Source: Pseudomonas sp. ANT_J12 | Lineage (GTDB): Bacteria > Pseudomonadota > Gammaproteobacteria > Pseudomonadales > Pseudomonadaceae | NCBI RefSeq assembly: GCF_008370045.1 | Contig: NZ_VOBN01000012.1 | Location: forward strand, 120,439-184,438 | Direction: 5' to 3' | DNA: 64,000 bases | In this document: piece by piece, positions 37,459-44,252 of the stretch | Layout of the letters: each line of letters starts with the position of its first letter | Position numbering within the stretch: position 1 is the stretch's first letter | Notes under the pieces: model-generated | What the model was told of the DNA's origin: nothing | What the model saw: the letters and a program-made list of their open reading frames with translations, nothing else | Database searches by the model: none | Program-made: the position numbers and the translations under genes

Positions 37459-37610
37459 TGTGGCGAGGGAGCTTGCTCCCGCTCGGCTGCGCAGCAGTCG
37501 TAAACCCTGCCACCGCGTTTTGCCTGACATACCGCGTTGACCGGGTTGGGGCTGCTGCGCAGCCCAGCGGGAGCAAGCTCCCTCGCCACAAGCAAGCCCC
37601 CTCGCCACAA
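37459..37610. repeat. REP pair with an extra half-copy, 'TGTGGCGAGGGAGC' type
   Basis: Inverted TGTGGCGAGGGAGCTTGC arms (37459 and ending at 37590) enclose GGCTGCGCAGCAG and CTGCTGCGCAGCC. An additional GCAAGCCCCCTCGCCACA copy follows directly at 37592-37609, so there are three arms. It lies between rmf and pyrD; the 322-base gap holds this repeat and the rmf terminator only. Confidence 0.85.
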
Positions 37611-37630
37611 AAGCCCGCTCCCACCGAGGT

Positions 37631-38650
37631 TCAGCGCAGAGCGGCAATGGCGTCGACCGACTCACGAATCAGCGCCGGGCCTTTATAGATGAAGCCCGAA
37701 TACAGCTGCACCAGGCTCGCACCCGCCGCGATTTTCTCAGCCGCGTGCTTGCCTTCGGTGATACCACCCACGGCGATGATCGGCAAACGGCCGGCCAACT
37801 CTGCCGCCAACACCTTCACGGTATGGGTGCTCTTGTCGCGAACCGGCGCGCCGGACAGGCCGCCCGCCTCGTCGCCATGCTCCAGGCCTTCGACGCCAAC
37901 CCGGCTCAGGGTGGTGTTGGTGGCGATCACCGCGTCCATCCCGGTTTCGATCAGCGCTTGTGCCACCTGCGCGGTTTCTTCGTCGGTCATGTCCGGTGCG
38001 ATCTTGATCGCCAGCGGTACATGTTTGCCGTGGCGCAAGGCCAGTTCGGCCCGGCGCTGGGCCAGGTCGGCGAGCAATTGCTTGAGCGAATCACCGAACT
38101 GCAGGCTGCGCAGGCCCGGGGTGTTCGGCGAGCTGACGTTGACCGTCACATAGCTGGCGTGGGCGTAGACCTTGTCCAGGCAGATCAGGTAGTCGTCAAC
38201 CGCACGCTCAACCGGCGTATCGAAGTTCTTGCCGATGTTGATGCCCAGCACGCCCTTGTATTTGGCGGCGGCAACACGGGCCAGCAGGTGATCGACGCCG
38301 AGGTTGTTGAACCCCATGCGGTTGATGATCGCCTCGGCGTCCGGCAGGCGGAAAATCCGTGGTTTCGGGTTACCCGGCTGCGCACGCGGGGTGATGGTGC
38401 CGATTTCAACAAAACCGAAACCCAACTGGGCAAAACCGTCGATGGCCGCGCCGTTCTTGTCCAGGCCGGCCGCCAGACCCACCGGGTTCGGGAACTCCAG
38501 GCCCATGACCTTCACCGGCACTTTCGCCGGCGCCTTGCACAGCAAACCGTTGAGGCCCAAACGCCCGCCCGCGCCGATCAGGTCCAGGGACAGATCGTGG
38601 GAGGTTTCCGGGGAAAGTTTGAACAACAGCTGACGGGCCAGGGTGTACAT
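37631..38650 (-). CDS. pyrD: Dihydroorotate dehydrogenase (quinone)
   Basis: Membrane-associated class 2 enzyme of pyrimidine synthesis; oxidises dihydroorotate and reduces ubiquinone. The 339 residues begin with the amphipathic membrane helix (MYTLARQLLFKLSPETSHDL), then GLAAGLDKNGAAIDGF, the catalytic Ser in NVSSPNTPGLRSLQ, and the FMN-binding VGGITEGKHAAEKIAAGASL at the C-terminus. Start ATG at 38650 by family N-terminus; a longer open frame upstream is rejected. Divergent from nasS. Confidence 0.96.
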   Translation of the reverse strand: MYTLARQLLFKLSPETSHDLSLDLIGAGGRLGLNGLLCKAPAKVPVKVMGLEFPNPVGLAAGLDKNGAAIDGFAQLGFGFVEIGTITPRAQPGNPKPRIFRLPDAEAIINRMGFNNLGVDHLLARVAAAKYKGVLGINIGKNFDTPVERAVDDYLICLDKVYAHASYVTVNVSSPNTPGLRSLQFGDSLKQLLADLAQRRAELALRHGKHVPLAIKIAPDMTDEETAQVAQALIETGMDAVIATNTTLSRVGVEGLEHGDEAGGLSGAPVRDKSTHTVKVLAAELAGRLPIIAVGGITEGKHAAEKIAAGASLVQLYSGFIYKGPALIRESVDAIAALR

Positions 38651-38744
38651 GGGCGGGTTTGACTCGAATGGCGGCGAAATGAGGCGGCGATTATAGCCGG
38701 GCATCGGGGTCGCAAGCGAGGCGCACACGCAAATCAACGCTCGA

Positions 38745-38760
38745 TGGCATATGCCTTGCA
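38745..38760 (+). promoter_or_regulatory. Sigma-54 promoter upstream of nasS
   Basis: TGGCATATGCCTTGCA matches the -24/-12 consensus TGGCAY-R-N4-TTGCW at every specified base, with GG-N10-GC spacing. A start near 38771 would place the leader hairpin at 38779 close to the 5' end of the RNA. Confidence 0.75.
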
Positions 38761-38778
38761 CCGACAAAGGCATCAGCA

Positions 38779-38865
38779 CTCATGCCAACGACGGGATGAG
38801 TCGACAGACGATGGCGTCGTCACCCGGTTCTGCTCACGCGGGGGCCTGGGGCGACGCTTTTTTTT
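38779..38865 (+). promoter_or_regulatory. Candidate NasT-responsive attenuator leader of nasS-nasT
   Basis: Hairpin 1, CTCATGCC-AACGAC-GGGATGAG (38779-38800), has one G-G mismatch and a six-base loop with A1 and G4, the same loop as in the nirB leader. Hairpin 2 candidate, GTCG-ACAGA-CGAT (38800-38812), has A1 and G4 but a loop of only five. An intrinsic terminator follows: GCGTCG (38814-38819) pairs with CGACGC (38852-38857) before eight T, 15 bases before the nasS ATG. This matches the nasA and nirB leaders except for the short second loop. Confidence 0.55.
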
Positions 38866-38880
38866 GCAAGGTGTTTAGCG

Positions 38881-40092
38881 ATGAATGAAACCACAGTCGG
38901 CCCGTTGGCCTGGGTCAACGGCAGCGATGCCCCGGAAAAATCCGCGATCAACGTAGGATTCATGGCCCTGAGCGACTGCGCCTCGGTAGTGGTCGCCGCC
39001 ACCCAGGGTTTCGCCCAACCCTATGGCCTGACCCTCAACCTCAAACGCCAGTCATCCTGGGCCAACCTGCGGGACAAACTGGTCAGCGGCGAACTCGACG
39101 CCGCCCACAGCCTCTACGGCCTGATCTACGCCGTGCACCTGGGCATCGGCGGCGTTGCCCCCACCGACATGGCCGTGCTGATGGGCCTGAATCAGAACGG
39201 CCAGAGCATCAACCTGTCCCACGGCTTGCAAGCGCTGGGCGTGACCGGTCCTGAAGCACTGCACCGGCACGTGCACCAAACTCGTCCAAAACTGACGTTC
39301 GCCCAGACCTTCCCGACCGGCACCCATGCCATGTGGCTGTATTACTGGCTGGCGAGCCAGGGCATTCATCCGTTGCAGGATGTCGACAGCGTGGTGGTGC
39401 CACCGCCGCAAATGGTCGCGCACCTGCAAGCCGGGCGGATTGACGGTTTCTGCGTCGGCGAGCCGTGGTGCGCCAGCGCGGTTAAACAGGATCTCGGGTT
39501 TACCATTTCGACGACCCAGACCATTTGGCCCGACCACCCGGAAAAAGTCCTCGGCTGCACCCGCGCCTTTGTCGAGCAATACCCCAACACCGCCCGGGCG
39601 CTGGTGATGGCGATCCTCGAAGCCAGCCGTTTCATTGAGGAAAGCCCCGAAAACCGCCGCAGTACTGCGCAATTGTTGAGCGCGCCCGAGTACCTCGATG
39701 CGCCGCTGGATTGCATCGAACCGCGTCTGCTGGGGGATTACGCCGATGGCCTGGGCCATCGCTGGCAAGACCCGCACGCTCTGCGCTTCCATGGTGGCGG
39801 CGAGGTCAATTTGCCTTACCTGTCCGACGGCATGTGGTTCATGACCCAGTTCCGCCGTTGGGGTTTGCTGCGTGAAGATCCGGATTACCTCGGCGTCGCG
39901 CGCAAGGTCCAGCAACTGGATCTCTATCGCGAGGCGGCGACGGCAGTCGGCGTTGCGGCCTGGGGTCAGGAGATGCGCAGCAGTCAGTTGATCGACGGCA
40001 AAGTCTGGGACGGCTCAGACCCGGCCGGCTATGCCCGAGGCTTCACACTGCACGCCATGAGCGACAGCTCGCCATTGCTCGCCAGCCGCTGA
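38881..40092 (+). CDS. nasS: Nitrate/nitrite sensor NasS (NrtA/CmpA-like)
   Basis: A 403-residue relative of nitrate ABC-transporter binding proteins (INVGFMALSDCASVVVAATQ; RQSSWANLRDKLVSGELDAA; GRIDGFCVGEPWCASAV). It has no signal peptide and no transporter genes beside it, so it is a cytosolic sensor: in known NasS-NasT systems it binds nitrate or nitrite and releases the antiterminator NasT. AAGG lies upstream of the ATG. It is followed after 15 bases by nasT. Confidence 0.92.
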   Translation: MNETTVGPLAWVNGSDAPEKSAINVGFMALSDCASVVVAATQGFAQPYGLTLNLKRQSSWANLRDKLVSGELDAAHSLYGLIYAVHLGIGGVAPTDMAVLMGLNQNGQSINLSHGLQALGVTGPEALHRHVHQTRPKLTFAQTFPTGTHAMWLYYWLASQGIHPLQDVDSVVVPPPQMVAHLQAGRIDGFCVGEPWCASAVKQDLGFTISTTQTIWPDHPEKVLGCTRAFVEQYPNTARALVMAILEASRFIEESPENRRSTAQLLSAPEYLDAPLDCIEPRLLGDYADGLGHRWQDPHALRFHGGGEVNLPYLSDGMWFMTQFRRWGLLREDPDYLGVARKVQQLDLYREAATAVGVAAWGQEMRSSQLIDGKVWDGSDPAGYARGFTLHAMSDSSPLLASR

Positions 40093-40107
40093 CGGGAGAC
40101 TGCGAAT

Positions 40108-40683
40108 ATGTTGCGTATCCTGCTGATCAACGACACGGCCAAGAAAGTCGGACGACTGAAAGCCGCCCTGACCGAGGCCGGGTTCGAGGTGATCGACGAA
40201 TCCGGCCTGACCATCGACCTGCCCACACGCGTCGAAACGGTGCGCCCGGACGTAATCCTGATCGATACCGAGTCACCGAGCCGCGATGTGATGGAGCAAG
40301 TGGTATTGGTCACGCGTGATCAACCCCGGCCCATCGTGATGTTCACCGACGAACACGACCCCGGTGTGATGCGCCAGGCGATCAAGTCCGGGGTCAGTGC
40401 CTACATCGTCGAAGGCATTCACGCACAACGCTTGCAGCCGATTCTCGACGTGGCCATGGCCCGTTTCGAAAGCGACCAGGCCCTGCGCGCCCAGCTTCAT
40501 GCACGGGATCAGCAACTGGCCGAGCGTAAGCGCATTGAACTGGCGAAAGGCTTGTTGATGAAGATGAAGGACTGCGGCGAGGAAGAGGCCTACACCCTGA
40601 TGCGGCGCCAGGCCATGAGCCGCCAGCAGAAGTTGATTCAGGTGGCGGAGCAGATTATTGCCATGAGTGAGTTGCTCGGCTGA
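40108..40683 (+). CDS. nasT: ANTAR-domain antitermination regulator NasT
   Basis: A 191-residue two-domain protein: an N-terminal response-regulator-like fold (LRILLINDTAKKVGRLKAAL; Asp in VILIDTESPS) and a C-terminal ANTAR RNA-binding domain (RKRIELAKGLLMKMKDCGEE, YTLMRRQAMSRQQKLIQVAE). NasT binds paired six-base-loop hairpins in leader RNA and prevents termination; NasS inhibits it when nitrate is absent. Likely targets in this window are the leaders before nasA and nirB, and perhaps its own operon. Confidence 0.94.
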   Translation: MLRILLINDTAKKVGRLKAALTEAGFEVIDESGLTIDLPTRVETVRPDVILIDTESPSRDVMEQVVLVTRDQPRPIVMFTDEHDPGVMRQAIKSGVSAYIVEGIHAQRLQPILDVAMARFESDQALRAQLHARDQQLAERKRIELAKGLLMKMKDCGEEEAYTLMRRQAMSRQQKLIQVAEQIIAMSELLG

Positions 40684-40689
40684 AGGACG

Positions 40690-40792
40690 CCTTCGCGGGC
40701 AAGCCTCGCTCCTACAGGGTTTGTGTCGTTCACAGCATTTGAATTCGCCGAAGTCCTGTAGGAGCGAGGCTTGCCCGAGGCTTGCCCGCGAA
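40690..40792. repeat. REP pair with an internal tandem duplication
   Basis: Inverted CTTCGCGGGCAAGCCTCGCT arms. The right arm has a direct duplication: GAGGCTTGCCC occurs twice in a row (about 40766-40787). It lies between nasT and the sigma-54 promoter of nasA. Confidence 0.85.
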
Positions 40793-40816
40793 TGGCCGCG
40801 ACTCGGTCCCGGCTGT

Positions 40817-40832
40817 TGGCACAGATCTCGCT
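40817..40832 (+). promoter_or_regulatory. Sigma-54 promoter of nasA
   Basis: TGGCAC-AGATC-TCGCT with GG-N10-GC spacing. The predicted start near 40843 is four bases before the first leader hairpin. Confidence 0.7.
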
Positions 40833-40846
40833 AAGTAATCTGTACA

Positions 40847-40930
40847 GGTAACCAACGGCGGTTGCCCCACCTACGACAAAGACGTCGCTCACCTCATTCG
40901 CCCATGGCGGATCCGGTGGCGGCGTTTTTT
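40847..40930 (+). promoter_or_regulatory. NasT antitermination leader of nasA
   Basis: Hairpin 1 is GGTAACC-AACGGC-GGTTGCC (40847-40866); hairpin 2 is CGAC-AAAGAC-GTCG (40874-40887). Both loops have six bases with A1 and G4, the ANTAR recognition pattern. The terminator arm CGTCGCTCACC (40883-40893) pairs with GGTGGCGGCG (40915-40924) before six T, and overlaps the 3' arm of hairpin 2. The hairpin and terminator therefore exclude each other: NasT bound to the hairpins would allow read-through into nasA. Confidence 0.85.
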
Positions 40931-41031
40931 CGTTTTGGCCCCAGAGACCGGGGCCGGTGGTGCGGCCGTGGCGGCGCCCCACCTGCAAGCTCATGACTCC
41001 TTCTCGAGACGCTTAACAGCTGAGGTGCGCG

Positions 41032-42243
41032 ATGAATTCAAGCTTCTGGAAATCCGGCCATACCCCGACATTGTTTGCGGCCTTCCTCTATTTCGACCTG
41101 AGCTTCATGGTCTGGTACCTGCTCGGCCCACTGGCGGTGCAGATCGCCGCCGACCTGCACCTGACCACCCAACAGCGCGGGATGGTGGTGGCCACGCCAA
41201 TTCTGGCCGGCGCGGTGTTGCGCTTTGTGATGGGCCTGCTGGCGGATCGCCTGTCACCGAAAACCGCCGGCATCATCGGCCAGGTCATCGTGATCTGTGC
41301 ACTGTTCGGTGCCTGGAAACTCGGGATCCACAGCTACGAACAGGCGCTGGTGCTCGGCCTGTTCCTCGGCATGGCCGGGGCGTCCTTCGCCGTCGCCTTG
41401 CCGCTGGCGTCGCAATGGTATCCGCCGCAGCATCAAGGCAAGGCCATGGGCATCGCCGGGGCCGGTAACTCGGGCACGGTTCTCGCGGCGCTGATCGCCC
41501 CGGTGCTGGCGGCCGCGTTCGGCTGGAGCAACGTGTTCGGCTTCGCCCTGATCCCGTTGATCCTGACCCTGATCGTGTTCGCATGGCTGGCGAAAAACGC
41601 TCCGGAACGGCCGAAAGCCAAGTCCATGGCCGACTACCTCAAGGCCCTTGGCGACCGTGACAGTTGGTGGTTCATGTTTTTCTACAGCGTGACCTTCGGT
41701 GGCTTCATTGGCCTGGCCAGCGCCCTGCCCGGCTATTTCAACGACCAATATGGCCTGAGCCCGGTCACCGCCGGTTACTACACCGCCGCCTGCGTGTTCG
41801 GCGGCAGTTTGATGCGGCCATTAGGCGGCGCTTTGGCGGATCGTTTTGGCGGCATTCGCACCTTGCTGGGCATGTACACGGTGGCGGCGATCTGCATTGC
41901 GGCCGTCGGGTTCAATTTGCCGAGTTCCTACGCGGCATTGGCACTTTTCGTCTGCACCATGCTCGGGTTGGGGGCCGGTAACGGCGCGGTGTTCCAACTG
42001 GTGCCACAGCGTTTTCGTCGGGAGATCGGCGTGATGACCGGGTTGATCGGCATGGCCGGCGGCATCGGCGGCTTCGCCCTCGCGGCGGGCATGGGCGCAA
42101 TCAAGCAGAGCACCGGCAGCTATCAACTGGCCTTGTGGTTGTTCGCCAGCCTCGGCGTGCTGGCCTGGTTCGGTTTGTACGGTGTGAAACGCCGCTGGAG
42201 AACCACCTGGGGTTCGGCCGCCGTCACGGCGGCGCGGGTCTGA
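41032..42243 (+). CDS. nasA: Nitrate/nitrite MFS transporter (NarK/NasA family)
   Basis: Imports nitrate for assimilation. The 403 residues form about twelve membrane helices. The NNP-family nitrate signatures are present: GMAGASFAVALPLASQWYPP and GIAGAGNSGTVLAALIAP (about 122-155), and in the second half GGFIGLASALPGYFNDQYG and GLGAGNGAVFQLVPQRF. It has its own sigma-54 promoter and NasT leader, and is followed after seven bases by the phosphatase-kinase gene. Confidence 0.93.
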   Translation: MNSSFWKSGHTPTLFAAFLYFDLSFMVWYLLGPLAVQIAADLHLTTQQRGMVVATPILAGAVLRFVMGLLADRLSPKTAGIIGQVIVICALFGAWKLGIHSYEQALVLGLFLGMAGASFAVALPLASQWYPPQHQGKAMGIAGAGNSGTVLAALIAPVLAAAFGWSNVFGFALIPLILTLIVFAWLAKNAPERPKAKSMADYLKALGDRDSWWFMFFYSVTFGGFIGLASALPGYFNDQYGLSPVTAGYYTAACVFGGSLMRPLGGALADRFGGIRTLLGMYTVAAICIAAVGFNLPSSYAALALFVCTMLGLGAGNGAVFQLVPQRFRREIGVMTGLIGMAGGIGGFALAAGMGAIKQSTGSYQLALWLFASLGVLAWFGLYGVKRRWRTTWGSAAVTAARV

Positions 42244-42250
42244 GGCTTCC

Positions 42251-43924
42251 ATGAGCCTGCAACTGAGCTTCGCCGAAGCCAGCGCCATCGGCCCCCGCGC
42301 GGAAAATCAAGACGCCCTGCGCCTGGTCACGCCGGCCCCGGCGCTGGCGGCGAGCAAGGGTTATCTGTTTGCCATCGCCGACGGTGTCAGCCAATGCGCC
42401 GACGGCGGCCTCGCCGCCCGTTCGACCTTGCAGGCATTGGCGCTGGACTACTACGCCACCCCGGAAACCTGGGGCGTGGCCCAGGCATTGGATCGCCTGT
42501 TATCCGCACAGAATCGCTGGTTACAGGCTAACGGCGGTGGGCAGCCGCTGCTCACCACCGTCAGTGCTTTGGTCATGCGCGGCAGGCGTTTTACCTTGGC
42601 TCATGTGGGAGATTGTCGGGTGTATCGCTGGCACGCCGATCAGTTGCAGCGGATCAGCGAGGATCACGTCTGGGAGCAGCAAGGCATGCAACATGTGCTC
42701 AAGCGCGCCCTCGGCCTGGATCAGCATCTGGTACTGGATTTTCTCGATGGCGAACTTCGTCTGGATGAGCGTTTCGTACTGCTCAGCGATGGGGTCTGGG
42801 CGGTGCTGGGTGAAACCGCCATTGCGGCGATTCTGCGCGACCAACCCGATCTTGATAGCGCCGCCAAGACCCTGGTCAACGCCGCGCACCTGGCCGGCAG
42901 CCAGGACAACGCCAGCGCCTTGCTGGTGCGGGTCGATGCCCTCGGTGAAACGAGCATTGGCGATGCGCTGATTCATTTGCAGCAATGGCCCCTGCCGCCC
43001 GCGCTGAAACCGGGGCAATCCTTTGAAGGCTGGCAGGTGGAATGCCTTCTTGGGCAGAGCCAGCAATCGCTGCTGTATCGGGTGCGGGACGGGCAACAAC
43101 AACCCTGGCTGCTGAAAACCCTGCCCGGGCATTTGCACGACGATCACCTGGCCGGGCAGGCATTGCTGTCGGAGGAATGGTTTCTCAAACGGGTGGCCGG
43201 GCGGCATTTTCCTGAAGTCCATGCCGCCAGTCAGCGTCAGCATTTGTACTACGTGATGCGGGAATATTCCGGATCGACATTGGCGCAGTTGTACGCCGAT
43301 GTCGGCCCCTTGCCGCTGCCCCAGTGGCTGGATGTGGCCGAGCGCCTATTGCGGGCGGTTGGGATGCTGCATCGACGACAGATCCTGCATCGCGACATCA
43401 AGCCGGAGAACTTGCTGCTGGGGGACGACGGTGAGCTGCGCTTGCTGGACTTCGGCCTCGCCTACTGCCCTGGCCTGTCCGAAGACCAGCCCTCCGCCCT
43501 GCCGGGCACGCCGAGCCATATCGCGCCGGAAGCGTTTCACGGGGTTGCGCCAACGCCGCAACAGGATTTGTATGCGGTCGGCGTGACCCTGTATTTCCTG
43601 CTGACCGGGCATTATCCCTATGGTGAAATCGAAGCCTTTCAGCGCCCGCGCTTTGGTGTGCCGGTCAGTGCCAGTCGCTATCGGCCGGACCTGCCGGAGT
43701 GGATCGCTTTGAGTCTGGAGCGGTCGGTCGCGGTTGATCCGCAGCAGCGTTTTGAAACGGCGGAAGAATGGTTGTTGTTGCTGGAACAGGGGGAGCGGCG
43801 GAGTTTGAGTGTGCGTCCCCGGCCATTGCTGGAGCGTGAGCCGTTGAAGGTTTGGCGGACATTGGCGCTGATGTCGTTGGGGGTGAATGTGCTGTTGCTG
43901 GTTCTGGCATTGCACTCATCCTGA
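42251..43924 (+). CDS. PP2C phosphatase - Ser/Thr kinase fusion protein
   Basis: A 557-residue protein joining a PP2C phosphatase domain (about 1-235: RAENQDALR, FAIADGVSQ, VGDCRVYRW, LLSDGVW, SQDNAS) to an eukaryotic-type kinase domain (about 255-525: HRDIKPENLLL, LLDFGLAYC, APEAFHG) and one C-terminal membrane helix (about 538-555), so both domains face the cytosol. The kinase glycine-rich loop is degenerate (LLGQSQQSLLYRV). It follows nasA by seven bases and so shares its control. P. aeruginosa has a similar gene beside nasA. Target proteins unknown. Confidence 0.88.
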   Translation: MSLQLSFAEASAIGPRAENQDALRLVTPAPALAASKGYLFAIADGVSQCADGGLAARSTLQALALDYYATPETWGVAQALDRLLSAQNRWLQANGGGQPLLTTVSALVMRGRRFTLAHVGDCRVYRWHADQLQRISEDHVWEQQGMQHVLKRALGLDQHLVLDFLDGELRLDERFVLLSDGVWAVLGETAIAAILRDQPDLDSAAKTLVNAAHLAGSQDNASALLVRVDALGETSIGDALIHLQQWPLPPALKPGQSFEGWQVECLLGQSQQSLLYRVRDGQQQPWLLKTLPGHLHDDHLAGQALLSEEWFLKRVAGRHFPEVHAASQRQHLYYVMREYSGSTLAQLYADVGPLPLPQWLDVAERLLRAVGMLHRRQILHRDIKPENLLLGDDGELRLLDFGLAYCPGLSEDQPSALPGTPSHIAPEAFHGVAPTPQQDLYAVGVTLYFLLTGHYPYGEIEAFQRPRFGVPVSASRYRPDLPEWIALSLERSVAVDPQQRFETAEEWLLLLEQGERRSLSVRPRPLLEREPLKVWRTLALMSLGVNVLLLVLALHSS

Positions 43925-43965
43925 CTCGATCCCTCGCCACACGTTTCATTTGCCCCAGGACCGGG

Positions 43966-43982
43966 CGATTCGCCTCGAATCG
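43966..43982. promoter_or_regulatory. Perfect dyad CGATTCG-CCT-CGAATCG
   Basis: Seven-base arms about 70 bases upstream of the nirB sigma-54 promoter. It could be an activator site or the end of the nasA transcript. It does not match the NtrC consensus well, so no binder is named. Confidence 0.35.
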
Positions 43983-44050
43983 GTGCACAACTATAGATTT
44001 TGATCCTGCCCCCCCATCATGAGCCCGGCCAAACTAAGCCTTGAACGACT

Positions 44051-44066
44051 TGGCACAACCACTGCA
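44051..44066 (+). promoter_or_regulatory. Sigma-54 promoter of nirB
   Basis: TGGCAC-AACCA-CTGCA with GG-N10-GC spacing; predicted start near 44077, 17 bases before the first leader hairpin. Confidence 0.7.
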
Positions 44067-44093
44067 TTACCTTTCCCACCATACATAAAGCCC

Positions 44094-44182
44094 AGCCTTC
44101 AACGACGAAGGTTGTGCTTCCCGAGAGAACGGGACCAGGACAAAGGCGTCCTCGCTAGGCAACTAGCGGGACGCCTTTTTTT
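44094..44182 (+). promoter_or_regulatory. NasT antitermination leader of nirB
   Basis: Hairpin 1 is AGCCTTC-AACGAC-GAAGGTT (44094-44113); hairpin 2 is TCCCG-AGAGAA-CGGGA (44119-44134). Both six-base loops have A1 and G4. A strong terminator follows: AAAGGCGTCC and TCGCTA pair with TAGCG and GGACGCCTTT, then T (44142-44182). Unlike at nasA, hairpin 2 does not overlap the terminator stem. The terminator ends 70 bases before nirB. Confidence 0.85.
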
Positions 44183-44252
44183 GTTTGCGCGAAATTTGTC
44201 GAGCACGACCTGAAAGCCCTGATGAGGCGAGTCTGAGCTCCCGGAGAACCTG

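Noticed and set aside
38749..38773. ATGCCTT...AAGGCAT hairpin as a third leader hairpin of nasS
   Set aside because: It overlaps the sigma-54 promoter, lies mostly before the predicted transcription start, and its loop lacks the A1/G4 six-base form.
44019..44213. Possible 64-residue gene before nirB
   Set aside because: It runs through the sigma-54 promoter, both leader hairpins and the terminator; the RNA structures explain the sequence.
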